From Myxococcales bacterium (GTDB lineage Bacteria; Myxococcota_A; Polyangia; Haliangiales; Haliangiaceae): DNA of 64,000 nt. The translations under genes were made by a program, and so were the position numbers. The notes beneath the pieces were generated by a model. The model searched no databases. It was not told the DNA's origin and saw nothing but the letters and a program-made list of their open reading frames with translations. The DNA is taken from NCBI GenBank assembly GCA_016706545.1, contig JADJJK010000010.1:186001-250000 (forward strand). The letters are read 5' to 3'. The number at the start of each line of letters is the position of its first letter. Positions within the stretch are counted from its first letter, which is position 1. Positions 47,682 to 58,660 of the stretch are shown here, one piece after another.

Positions 47682-49502
47682 ATGAGCGAGCCTCTCTCCG
47701 TCGAGGAAGTTCAAGCTCTGGGCGAACACATCGCCGAGCAAGCGGTCCACCTGGACGCCGCCATGCATCGCCTGCTCGCCGACCTGCGGACGTTCGACGC
47801 GGCCGGCGGCTGGTACCGCCAGGGCTTTGGCACCTGCGCCCACTGGCTGAGCTGGCGAGTCGGCTGGGATCTTGGCACTGCGCGCGAGCATCTTCGAGTG
47901 GCCAGAGCACTACACACCTTACCTCAAGTATCAGAGGCGCTGTCTGCCGGGCAAATCTCCTATTCCAAGACGCGCGCCATCACTCGCGTGGCCGCGGCCG
48001 CCACCGAGGCGGTGCTCCTTGGCTATGCGCAGCACTGCACCGCCAGCCAGCTCGAGACGGTGTGCCGCAAGGTCGGCGTGCTCGGCGCCGACGCCGCCAG
48101 CCGAGCCGCGCGCCCACACGACAGCGAGCGCTACGTGGCGCACACGACGACGGCCTCTGGCATGGTGTGCGTCAAGGCCTGCCTGCGCCCCGACGAAGCC
48201 GCGCTGCTCTTGCAAGTGTTGCAGCAAGCCGCGGTGGACTGCACGCGAGAGCCGGCGGAGGCTTCCGCGGACGCTGCAGACGTTTCCGCGGAAGCGCCCG
48301 CACCTGCCGAGCGATCGACGGACGTTTCCGCGGAGACGCGGAGCCTCGTCACTACGACCACCACCGCACGCCGCCCGTACAACCGCGCCGATGGCCTGAT
48401 GGCCCTGGTCCACGCCTACGCACGGGGCAGCCGCGTCGAGCGTTCCCCCGTCGAGCTGATCGTCACCGTGCCCGTGGCGCTGCTGCAGCAAACCGCCGCG
48501 ACTACCGACTCAGCCACCGGCACCTCCGACTCCGCCGCCGACATCTCCGCCACCACCGATGTAGCCATCGCCCCCGTCTCCTTCACCGACCGCGGCGCCT
48601 CGCTGCCAGTCGCCCTCACCGTCGAGACCGACCTTGCGCTCTCTCCGCAAGCCACTCGCCGCCTGGCTTGCGACTGCGGCCTGGTCGTCGCAACCACCGC
48701 CAACACCGCCGAGCCCCTCTCCATCGGCCGCAAGACCCGCACCATCCCCGCCGCCCTCAAGCGCGCACTCTTGCTACGCGATCGCACCTGCCGCTTCCCC
48801 GGCTGCGATCACCGCCTGTTCCTCGAGGGCCACCACCTGCAGCACTGGGCCGACGGCGGCGAGACCAGCCTGCCCAACCTCGCGCTGCTCTGCTCGCTCC
48901 ACCACGCCTACGTCCACGAGCGCGGCTATCGCATCACGCAATCACCCACTGGCGCGCTCGCCTTCGAAGATCCGCAAGGCCGCGCCGTCGTCCCGCTGCC
49001 GCCGCGCCCCGCGCCAACGCTGCTCGGCTGGCCCGCGATCCATGCCGCCAACGCCACCAAGGCCCCGCTGCCGCTGACAGCCACCACCGGTCAGAGCCGC
49101 TGGCGCGGCGAGCGCGTCGATAGCTGGGACGCCGCCGCCACCATCACGCGCATCCAGCGCCGCGCCGACGCGGCGGCCGCAGCCCCCGCACCTTCCGCCC
49201 CCACCGCAGCACCAGCCGCGTCCCTGCCGCCCACGTTCCCCCGCACACCGGCACCACCCTCGCCACCCGCATCTCTCGCCGATCCCCCGCTTGACCCCGA
49301 CGGCCTCCCCCAGCGCGGCCTGTGGGACGACCTCGACCGTCACAGCGCCATCGAGCGCTGGGTCCTCGCCGAAATGGAAGCGACCGGCGTCGATCCGCTC
49401 GCCATCGGCCGCCCCTTGCCGGATCACCTGCAGCACCCGTCACAGCGCCCGTCGAAATATCCCCCACCTCGCGCTAGCAGGCCTAGTACTCGGCCGCAAT
49501 GA
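47682..49502 (+). CDS. DUF222 and HNH endonuclease protein (13E12 repeat family)
   Basis: A 606-residue protein. The N-terminal DUF222 region (ALGEHIAEQAVHLDAAMHRLLADLRTFD; YRQGFGTCAHWLSWRVGW; ARALHTLPQVSEALSAGQISYSKTRAITRVA) leads through an Ala/Ser/Thr-rich linker to an HNH nuclease domain near residues 360-425 (RTCRFPGCDH...LEGHHLQHWADGG...NLALLCSLHHAYVHE). Pro/Ala-rich tail. These are multicopy repeat-associated genes in actinobacteria (REP13E12). Here the linker coding DNA holds TTCCGCGGA palindromes (48263, 48284, 48326). The gene sits between direct repeats, and its last codons overlap a MITE-like end. Confidence 0.87.
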   Translation: MSEPLSVEEVQALGEHIAEQAVHLDAAMHRLLADLRTFDAAGGWYRQGFGTCAHWLSWRVGWDLGTAREHLRVARALHTLPQVSEALSAGQISYSKTRAITRVAAAATEAVLLGYAQHCTASQLETVCRKVGVLGADAASRAARPHDSERYVAHTTTASGMVCVKACLRPDEAALLLQVLQQAAVDCTREPAEASADAADVSAEAPAPAERSTDVSAETRSLVTTTTTARRPYNRADGLMALVHAYARGSRVERSPVELIVTVPVALLQQTAATTDSATGTSDSAADISATTDVAIAPVSFTDRGASLPVALTVETDLALSPQATRRLACDCGLVVATTANTAEPLSIGRKTRTIPAALKRALLLRDRTCRFPGCDHRLFLEGHHLQHWADGGETSLPNLALLCSLHHAYVHERGYRITQSPTGALAFEDPQGRAVVPLPPRPAPTLLGWPAIHAANATKAPLPLTATTGQSRWRGERVDSWDAAATITRIQRRADAAAAAPAPSAPTAAPAASLPPTFPRTPAPPSPPASLADPPLDPDGLPQRGLWDDLDRHSAIERWVLAEMEATGVDPLAIGRPLPDHLQHPSQRPSKYPPPRASRPSTRPQ

Positions 49503-49511
49503 TTCTGACCG
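49484..49511 (+). mobile_element. Partial MITE-like end
   Basis: TAGTACTCGGCCGCAATGAT and the next seven bases match the terminal repeat of the elements at 338-510 and 44785-44945 (for example CGGCCG and TGATTCT are shared). No opposite end is visible nearby. It supplies the last codons and the TGA stop of the HNH gene. Confidence 0.5.
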
Positions 49512-49527
49512 TTGGCGGTGCCGTTGC

Positions 49528-49553
49528 GGATCTCGCGCCCTGCTCGCTGGATC
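49528..49553 (+). repeat. 26-bp direct repeat, right copy
   Basis: Identical to 46831-46856. Its last base is the first base of the stop codon (minus strand) of the next gene. Confidence 0.85.
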
Positions 49554-50395
49554 TAGCGCCTCAGCTCCACCGCGAGCGTGGCGTGGCGATCGCGCGCGGT
49601 GTTCTGCGGGCCGAGCAGCCGAGGCAGCCCGATCTCGCCGGTGAGGGTCACCCGCGGCGAAAGCTGCGTGGCCAGGAGCGCGACCACCGGGACGTGGTAG
49701 GCCTCGGTGAAGACCTCCAGCTCGCCCTCGGCGCCGCTGTGCAGGCCCAGCGCCCAGCGGCAGGTCGGCTGCACCCAGACCCGGGCGGCGACGACCACAC
49801 GATGGCGGTTGCCCTGCTCGGCGTTGGCCAGGCCGAGCTGGAGGTACGCGGTGCCCTCGATCCCGAAGCGACCGCGGTGCCAGCGCGCGCTGGCGCCGGC
49901 CAGCGCGGCGGGCTTCCACGGGCCGACGTCGCGCACGAGGCCACCCGCGAGCGCGCTCAGCTCGAGCCGCGCAGCGGCGACGAGCCGCCGCTGCAGCAGG
50001 GCCGCCACCGCGTACCCGGGGCGGTGCTCACACGCTGTCAGGCACAGGCCGCCGATCTTGCCGATCCGCGCTATGCTCGCCGAGCTGTGCGTCAACGCAA
50101 CCGTCGTGTCATCGTCGAGTCCCCAGCGCAGATCTGGCGCCACGGCGACGCTGCCAGCGCGCTGCTGCGAGCTGTCCAGCTCGAGGCTCACGCCGAGCCA
50201 CAGCTCCCCATCCCGCGGCTGCAGCCGGCGCCCCACCAGGTCTTCGGCGACCAGGTGTTCGGCGACCAGGTCTTCACCCTCAGGCGCGCCGGCGCCTCCG
50301 CGCTCGGCGGCCTGAGCCGCAGAGAGGCGCGGCCACGCCGCCAACGCGAGCGCGATCACCGCGCCCGTCGCGCTCACAGCACCACGGCCAAGCAT
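49553..50395 (-). CDS. Secreted, probably outer-membrane protein of unknown function
   Basis: A 280-residue protein with a signal peptide (VIALALAAWPRLSAAQA). After a short acidic linker with a repeated LVAEHLVAEDLV, the rest alternates strands (ELWLGVSLELDSSQQ; SVAVAPDLRWGLDDDTTVALTHSS; RVWVQPTCRWALGLHSGAEGELEVFTEAY; RHATLAVELRR) and looks like a beta-barrel. The stop touches the right direct repeat, so its 3' end may have been reshaped by that insertion. Divergent from the deacetylase, 6 bp apart. Confidence 0.62.
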   Translation of the reverse strand: MLGRGAVSATGAVIALALAAWPRLSAAQAAERGGAGAPEGEDLVAEHLVAEDLVGRRLQPRDGELWLGVSLELDSSQQRAGSVAVAPDLRWGLDDDTTVALTHSSASIARIGKIGGLCLTACEHRPGYAVAALLQRRLVAAARLELSALAGGLVRDVGPWKPAALAGASARWHRGRFGIEGTAYLQLGLANAEQGNRHRVVVAARVWVQPTCRWALGLHSGAEGELEVFTEAYHVPVVALLATQLSPRVTLTGEIGLPRLLGPQNTARDRHATLAVELRR

Positions 50396-50401
50396 GCGGT
50401 C

Positions 50402-51142
50402 GTGACCTTAGCACTGCTCCTGGCCGCTGCGTGCCGCCCGCCGCTCGATGAGGCGGGCAGCATCTTCTATAGCGGCGATGAGCGCACGGTTCACTGCGCC
50501 ATGAACCTCGATCACGCCACCGGCAGCGAGGCGCTCCTTGACAACGTGCTCGCCGGCCTGGACCGCGCCGCGCAGCGCGGGGAGATCATCGAGCTGTTCG
50601 CGCACCGGCCGGGCACGACCGTGGGCTGGGACGATCTGGAGGTGGTGCTGGCGGGCGCGGCGCAGCGCAACCTGCGCTTTTTCACCTACGCCGAGCTGCT
50701 CGATGGCCCGGCCGAGCCGGGCATCGCGCTGTCCTTCGATGACGCCGCCATCTCGGCCTGGTACGAGGGCCGCGAGCTGTTCGCCCGCTACGGGGCGCGC
50801 GCCACGTTCTTCGTCACCCGCTATGCCGAGTGGACCCAGGAGGGGCGGCAGATGTTGCGCACCCTGGCCGCCGACGGCCACAGCGTGGAGCCGCACGGGC
50901 GTCACCACCTGGATGCCCCGCAGTTCGTGGAGGAGCACGGCGTCCGCGCCTTCCTGCGCGACGAGGTCTTGCCCTCGATCGACGCGCTGGTGGCAGAGGG
51001 CTACACGCCTACGACCTATGCCTATCCCTATGGCAAGCGCACCTCGGAGACGGACCGCGCGATCCTGGCGTATCTGCCGCGGGTCCGCTCGCTGACGTAC
51101 TCCTTTCGTGCGCCGCTTGTGTCCAACCCCTGTCCTCGCTGA
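50402..51142 (+). CDS. Polysaccharide deacetylase-family lipoprotein
   Basis: GTG 50402 gives 246 residues with a very short lipoprotein signal ending LLLAAAC. The NodB homology region has ALSFDDAAISAW (metal and catalytic Asp pair), FFVTRYAEW, the His pair in EPHGRHHLD and YAYPYGKRTSE. It should remove N- or O-acetyl groups from a glycan in the envelope, or be a related hydrolase. The C-terminus is short. The gene start lies only 6 bp from that of the divergent barrel gene, leaving no room for an ordinary intergenic promoter. 18-bp tandem duplication follows at 51175-51210. Confidence 0.78.
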   Translation: MTLALLLAAACRPPLDEAGSIFYSGDERTVHCAMNLDHATGSEALLDNVLAGLDRAAQRGEIIELFAHRPGTTVGWDDLEVVLAGAAQRNLRFFTYAELLDGPAEPGIALSFDDAAISAWYEGRELFARYGARATFFVTRYAEWTQEGRQMLRTLAADGHSVEPHGRHHLDAPQFVEEHGVRAFLRDEVLPSIDALVAEGYTPTTYAYPYGKRTSETDRAILAYLPRVRSLTYSFRAPLVSNPCPR

Positions 51143-51379
51143 GGACCGGGAGGGTCACCGGGGGCGCCGGGGGCGCCTGCACGGCCGGGGCCGCCTGCAC
51201 GGCCGGGGCCGCCGCGAGGGCAGGCGACGCCGCCGACCGGTGCTCATGCATGGGATCTGCCGCGCGCCAGGGGTCTGCAGACATCGAGAGCGGGCCGCGT
51301 CGCTGGGCGCGCAGCGGCATATCCAGCACGGGAGGAGGGAGGGGTGGCGACATCCGTTATCACATCCAGATATCCACCA

Positions 51380-51402
51380 AAACAGAAACGGATGTCCATC
51401 CG

Positions 51403-51403
<1 letters not shown>
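51380..51403 (-). terminator. Terminator of the histidine kinase gene
   Basis: On the minus strand ACGGAT-GGAC-ATCCGT (51403-51388) is followed by TTCTGTTTT. The stem begins in the stop codon of the kinase gene. Confidence 0.65.
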
Positions 51404-54030
<2,627 letters not shown>

Positions 54031-54225
54031 AGGACAACAGGGAAATCGACTGATCGCCGTCCTTGTACAGGGGCGATCACCCGAGCGCTGGTGGGGCCGG
54101 GCGCTGCCTGGCGAGCAGTTTTCTCAACGCGGGCGGCCGAGACCTTGACCCGCGGCCTCTGGCAGGCGACACCGATCGCTCGATCCCCTTTGCTATCCCT
54201 GGCCTGGCCCTTTCCCGGAGCCCCC

Positions 54226-55392
54226 ATGCCTTACGCCGCGCTTGACTACTACGCTCTCGAAGAGCTGTTCACCGAGGAAGAACGCGCGATTCGCGACACC
54301 GTTCGCGAGCTTGTGTCCTCGCGCATCATGCCGTCGATCGGCAAGCACTGGTCGGCGGGCACCTTCCCGCATGAGCTGATCCCGGTGTTTGGCGAGCTGG
54401 GGCTGCTCGGGGCGTCCTTGAGCGGGTACGGCTGCGCCGGCGCCACCCCCACGTCGTATGGGCTCATCTGCCAGGAGCTGGAGCGAGGCGACTCCGGGAT
54501 TCGCTCGTTCTGCTCGGTGCAGAGCTCTCTGGTGATGTACCCGATCTGGGCCTATGGCTCGGAGGAGCAGAAGCAGCGCTACCTGCCCGAGATGGCGGCC
54601 GGCCGCGTCATCGGGTGCTTCGGCCTGACCGAGCCAGACTTTGGCTCGAACCCGTCAGGCATGCTCACCACCGCCCGGCGAAGCGGCGACGGCTATGTGC
54701 TGAGCGGCACCAAGCGCTGGATCACCAACGGCTCGGTCGCGCAGGTGGCGCTGGTGTGGGCCAAGCTCGACGGCGTCGTCCGTGGGTTCTTGGTGCCCAC
54801 CTCCAGCAAGGGGTTCTCGGCGCGCGACATCCACGGCAAGTGGTCGCTTCGCGCCAGCGTCACCAGCGAGCTGGTGCTGGAGGACGTCTTCCTGCCCCAG
54901 GACGCCATCCTGCCCGGCGTCAGCGGCATGCGCGGGCCGCTGTCGTGCCTGTCGCAGGCGCGCTTTGGCATCTGCTACGGCGCGGTCGGCGCGGCCATGG
55001 CCTGCTACGACGAGGCGCTCGGCTACGCCAAGGAGCGCGTGCAGTTCTCGCGGCCCATCGCGGGCTATCAGCTCGTGCAGCGCAAGCTGGTGGAGATGGT
55101 CTCGGAGATCACCAAGGCGCAGCTCCTGTGCTGGCGCATGGGGCGCCTCAAGGAGGCGGACAAGCTGGGCTCCGGACAGATCTCGCTGGCCAAGCGCAAC
55201 AACGTCGACATCGCGCGCAACATCGCGCGCGACGCGCGCGACATCCTCGGCGCCAACGGCGTCACCGACGACTACCAGTGCGGTCGCCACATGCTGAACC
55301 TCGAGTCGGTGTACACCTACGAGGGCACCCACGACATTCACACGCTGGTGGTGGGGCAGGACGTCACCGGCCTGCCCGCGTTCGATCGCTAG
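54226..55392 (+). CDS. Acyl-CoA dehydrogenase, glutaryl-CoA type
   Basis: A 388-residue flavoenzyme. ATG 54226 follows GGAG. Signatures: CFGLTEPDFGSNPSGM (flavin-binding), KRWITNGSVAQVALVWAK, QARFGICYGAVGAAMACYDEAL, and the catalytic Glu region VYTYEGTHDIHTLVVGQ typical of glutaryl-CoA dehydrogenases. It would oxidise and decarboxylate glutaryl-CoA to crotonyl-CoA in lysine/tryptophan breakdown, though the exact substrate is inferred. thiD follows after 8 bp. Confidence 0.9.
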   Translation: MPYAALDYYALEELFTEEERAIRDTVRELVSSRIMPSIGKHWSAGTFPHELIPVFGELGLLGASLSGYGCAGATPTSYGLICQELERGDSGIRSFCSVQSSLVMYPIWAYGSEEQKQRYLPEMAAGRVIGCFGLTEPDFGSNPSGMLTTARRSGDGYVLSGTKRWITNGSVAQVALVWAKLDGVVRGFLVPTSSKGFSARDIHGKWSLRASVTSELVLEDVFLPQDAILPGVSGMRGPLSCLSQARFGICYGAVGAAMACYDEALGYAKERVQFSRPIAGYQLVQRKLVEMVSEITKAQLLCWRMGRLKEADKLGSGQISLAKRNNVDIARNIARDARDILGANGVTDDYQCGRHMLNLESVYTYEGTHDIHTLVVGQDVTGLPAFDR

Positions 55393-55400
55393 GCGAGGCC

Positions 55401-56180
55401 ATGGCAACCCGCAACCTGCTCATCTGCTCGGGGCTAGACCCCTCGGGCGGCGCGGGCTTTCTGCTGGACTCCCGCATCGCGGTGGAGGCTGGCGCGCGCC
55501 CGGTGGGCGTCATCACCGCGCACACCGTGCAGACCAGCGAGGGCGTGCTGGCGGTTCACCCCGCGGATCCGGAGCTCTTGGACGCGCAGCTTGGCGCCTT
55601 GCTCGGGGACGCCGAGATCTCGGCGGTGAAGCTCGGGATGCTGGGCTCACAGCAGGTGGTGGAGGTCCTGGGCGCCGCGCTCGAGCGGGTTGCTGGCCCG
55701 GTGGTCTGGGATCCGGTGCTGGCCCCCAGCCGCGGCCGGATCGCGCTGTACACGGGCTCCGTCGCGGCCGCGTTCGCCGCGCTGCGGCCAAGCCTTGGCC
55801 TGCTCACGCCCAACGCCATGGAGGCGGCGCTGCTCACCGGGTTGCCGGTGACCACCGCGGCCGAGGTGCGAGAAGCGGCGCTGCGACTGCGCGAGCTCTG
55901 CGACTGCGCGGTGCTCCTCAAGGGCGGCCACCTTGGCGGGGACCTCAGCGTGGACACGCTCCTGCCCAGAGACAGCGATGACCTCCTCGAGTTCGCTGGC
56001 CCGCGGCTGCCCGGCGGCGAGCACGTCCACGGCACCGGCTGCGCGCTGTCCTCGGCGGTGGCGGCGCGGCTAGCTTGCGGAGACTCGTTGCCGGAGGCGT
56101 GCCGTGCCGGCAAGGCGCTGGTGGCTCGCCACCTGGCGACGCCGGTGCGCGTGGGCCGCGGCGCGCTGGCGATGGGGTAG
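55401..56180 (+). CDS. thiD: Hydroxymethylpyrimidine/phosphomethylpyrimidine kinase
   Basis: A 259-residue ribokinase-fold kinase: N-terminal SGLDPSGGAGFLLD substrate loop, VKLGMLGS, WDPVLAPSRGR, LLTPNAMEAALLTG and the anion-hole motif HGTGCALSSAVAARLA with the catalytic Asp replaced or shifted (HGTGCAL reads as in ThiD). It phosphorylates HMP and HMP-P for thiamine synthesis. No TPP riboswitch is visible upstream. Confidence 0.86.
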   Translation: MATRNLLICSGLDPSGGAGFLLDSRIAVEAGARPVGVITAHTVQTSEGVLAVHPADPELLDAQLGALLGDAEISAVKLGMLGSQQVVEVLGAALERVAGPVVWDPVLAPSRGRIALYTGSVAAAFAALRPSLGLLTPNAMEAALLTGLPVTTAAEVREAALRLRELCDCAVLLKGGHLGGDLSVDTLLPRDSDDLLEFAGPRLPGGEHVHGTGCALSSAVAARLACGDSLPEACRAGKALVARHLATPVRVGRGALAMG

Positions 56181-56203
56181 CAGGCTGTCAGCGCCCGCGC
56201 CCG

Positions 56204-56509
56204 TCAGTACCCAAAGCCGGTCTTCGGGTGGCAGGTGTTGTTGATGGAGTCGTTGGTGATGAAGCACTCCATGCCAAGCGGGCACTTCTGCGTCTCGGAG
56301 CAGACGATCGCGCACTGCCGCGTCAGGACGCCCTCGTCCATGACGTCGATGCAGGTCGCCGGCCTCTGACAGGCCTGGTTGGCGCAGGACTCTCCGGCTC
56401 TGGCCAGCGAGGCGCTGTTGCGATTTCCGGTGGTACAGGCGGCAGGCCCGGTGACCAGCGACACGACGAACATGAGGGAGAAACCGGCGCCAACCAACCA
56501 GTGCTTCAT
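56204..56509 (-). CDS. Small Cys-rich lipoprotein
   Basis: A 101-residue protein, ATG 56509, with lipoprotein signal ending GPAAC. The mature part has nine further cysteines in CANQACQRPATC, CAIVC, KCPLGMEC and the final CHPKTG, probably disulfide-bonded, a type common among secreted myxobacterial proteins. Function unknown. Confidence 0.72.
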   Translation of the reverse strand: MKHWLVGAGFSLMFVVSLVTGPAACTTGNRNSASLARAGESCANQACQRPATCIDVMDEGVLTRQCAIVCSETQKCPLGMECFITNDSINNTCHPKTGFGY

Positions 56510-56606
56510 ACGCAAGGCGTCGCATGGAGCGCGGGCCAGGTCAAGACCATGGCCTGCGGTGGCGTTCGCGGGCGCGGCGGCGGCGCGGATCGGGTATGGT
56601 CGCAGG

Positions 56607-57308
56607 ATGTCGGCGCAGACCGTCTCGGTGGGGCACTGCTACAGCATCGTGGAAGCGACGATGATCCGCTCGTTGCTGGGCGCGCGCGGCATCGAGGCGA
56701 TCATCCCCGGGCTCGGATCGGGCTCGTTCACGCTGGCCTACACCTCCGCGTTCACGAGTCAGGTGCTGGTGAGTCGGGAGCACGCCGAAGAGGCCGCGGC
56801 GCTCATCTTGCAGCTTCGCGAAGGCCAGTCCGAGGACGAGCTGCAAGTCGACGCGCGAGAGGAAGCGCTGGAGGCGGCGCAGCAGGCAGCCGCGGCGGAG
56901 GAGCCTCCCGCAGAGGCGCTCGCCGCGCCGCAGGAGGACACGGCGGAGGAGCGCGAAGCGCAAGACGAGGTGGCGCTGGCGGCGATGGGGGCACGTCGAC
57001 GGCAGATCGCGGTGACGCTGGTCGCGGCCACGCTCGTGCCGTTTGGCCTGGGCCACGCGGTCAACCGCGCGTTTGGCCGGGCGCTGATGCTCGCCGGGCT
57101 GCAGGTGCTCGGGCTCTGGTACGTGATGGCAGGTCACCGCGTGGGCCTGGTGCTGTCGTTCTTGGCGCTGCTCGCAGATCTGTTCGGCGGCGCCATGCTG
57201 GCGCGAGGGCACGGCGCGCCGCTGGCGGCCGGCGCGGCCAGGCCTCCGCAGGCGCTCCCGGTCGCCAAGGCGGTCAGCGCCAAGGCCCCGCCGCTCGAGC
57301 GTCGGTAA
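56607..57308 (+). CDS. DUF2007-like membrane protein
   Basis: A 233-residue protein. Residues about 1-75 resemble the DUF2007 putative signal-transducing domain (CYSIVEATMIRSLLGARGIEAII; QVLVSREHAEEAAALI). An Ala/Glu-rich linker leads to two membrane helices (VTLVAATLVPFGLGHAVNRAF; LMLAGLQVLGLWYVMAG). The frame extends upstream, but ATG 56607 matches the domain start. It is convergent with asd, ending 5 bp away. Confidence 0.68.
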   Translation: MSAQTVSVGHCYSIVEATMIRSLLGARGIEAIIPGLGSGSFTLAYTSAFTSQVLVSREHAEEAAALILQLREGQSEDELQVDAREEALEAAQQAAAAEEPPAEALAAPQEDTAEEREAQDEVALAAMGARRRQIAVTLVAATLVPFGLGHAVNRAFGRALMLAGLQVLGLWYVMAGHRVGLVLSFLALLADLFGGAMLARGHGAPLAAGAARPPQALPVAKAVSAKAPPLERR

Positions 57309-57313
57309 CGCGC

Positions 57314-58399
57314 TTACTTGGCGCTCAGGTAGCCCTGCGCCTTGAGCAGCTCGGCGGTCAAGACCGCGCCGCCGGCCGCGCCGCGCACCGTGTTGTGAGA
57401 GAGCGCCACGAAGCGCCAGTCGAACATGGCGTCGGGGCGCAGCCGCCCCAGCGAGATGGCCTGGCCGTCGCCGCTGTCGCGGTCGAGCCGCGTCTGCGGG
57501 CGTGAGTCATCGTCGAAGTAGCGCAAGAACGGCTTGGGCGCGCTGGGCAGGTCTTGCTCCTGGGGCGGGCCGGAGAAGTCGCGCCACGCCGCGAGGATCT
57601 GGTCCCGCGAGGGCTTGCGCTCGAACGCCACGAACACCGCCGCCATGTGGCCATCGGACACCGGCACCCGCAGGCACTGCGCGGTGATGACGGGGGCGGT
57701 GGCGTTGACGATCTTGCCGTCGGAGAGCTTGCCCCAGATCTTGAGCGGCTCCTGCTCGCTCTTCTCTTCCTCGCCCTTGATGAACGGGATGACGTTGTCC
57801 ACCATCTCCGGCCAGCTCTCGAAGGTCTTGCCGGCGCCGGAGATCGCCTGGTAGGTGCAGACCGCCAGCCGCGTCGGACCAAAGCCGAGGAGCGGATGGA
57901 TCGCGGGCACGTAGCTCTGCAGCGAGCAGTTGGGCTTGACGGAGACAAAGCCTCGCTTGGTGCCCAGCCGTCGGCGCTGCGCCTCGATCACCTTGGCGTG
58001 ATCGTGGTTGAGCTCCGGGATCATCATGGGCACGTCTGGGGTGCCGCGATGCGCGGAGTTGTTGGACACCACCGGCGTCTCGGCGCGGGCGTAGTCTTCC
58101 TCGAGCTTGGCGGTGGCCTCCTTGCTCATGTCGACGGCGCAGAACACGAAGTCCACGCGATCGGCGATCGCCTGCACCGCGGCGGCGTCGCTCACCACCA
58201 GCCCGGCAGCGGAGGTCGGGACCGGCTGCGCGAGCGTCCAGCGCCCGGCCACCGCGTCGCCATAGCGCTTGCCCGCCGAGCTTGGGCTGGCGGCCACCGC
58301 GGTGACCTCGAACCAGGGATGGTCGGCGAGCAACGAGACGAAGCGCTGACCGACCATGCCGGTGGCGCCGAGGACTCCGACCTTGAGCTTGGTTGCCAT
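57314..58399 (-). CDS. asd: Aspartate-semialdehyde dehydrogenase
   Basis: A 361-residue enzyme of the archaeal/fungal-type ASADH branch. Motifs: GVLGATGMVGQRF for NADP binding, SNNSAHRG, the catalytic Cys in KPNCSLQSY, and YQAISGAGKTFESWP. It reduces aspartyl phosphate to the semialdehyde in lysine, threonine and methionine synthesis. ATG 58399 matches the Rossmann start; longer frames run into unrelated sequence. Confidence 0.92.
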   Translation of the reverse strand: MATKLKVGVLGATGMVGQRFVSLLADHPWFEVTAVAASPSSAGKRYGDAVAGRWTLAQPVPTSAAGLVVSDAAAVQAIADRVDFVFCAVDMSKEATAKLEEDYARAETPVVSNNSAHRGTPDVPMMIPELNHDHAKVIEAQRRRLGTKRGFVSVKPNCSLQSYVPAIHPLLGFGPTRLAVCTYQAISGAGKTFESWPEMVDNVIPFIKGEEEKSEQEPLKIWGKLSDGKIVNATAPVITAQCLRVPVSDGHMAAVFVAFERKPSRDQILAAWRDFSGPPQEQDLPSAPKPFLRYFDDDSRPQTRLDRDSGDGQAISLGRLRPDAMFDWRFVALSHNTVRGAAGGAVLTAELLKAQGYLSAK

Positions 58400-58660
58400 G
58401 ACGCCATCAATGTAGCAGGCGCAGCGACAGCGGCTCGGCCCTGGCCTTGGGAAAACGCCGAGGCAAGGGCGGTGCGCCGGCCCGTCCCTGCATTCCATCG
58501 CCCCATTGCCACCTGCTGGCAGGCGAGAATTGCAGTTCTCACTGGGCTGCGACGCCCGCGACACCGACGGACACAGGCATGATCCCTATTTCAAAAGTCG
58601 CTCAGACCTGGTAACGCAAATCGCATCAGGATCTGGTCTCGTTCGCCCAAGGAGGCGCTC

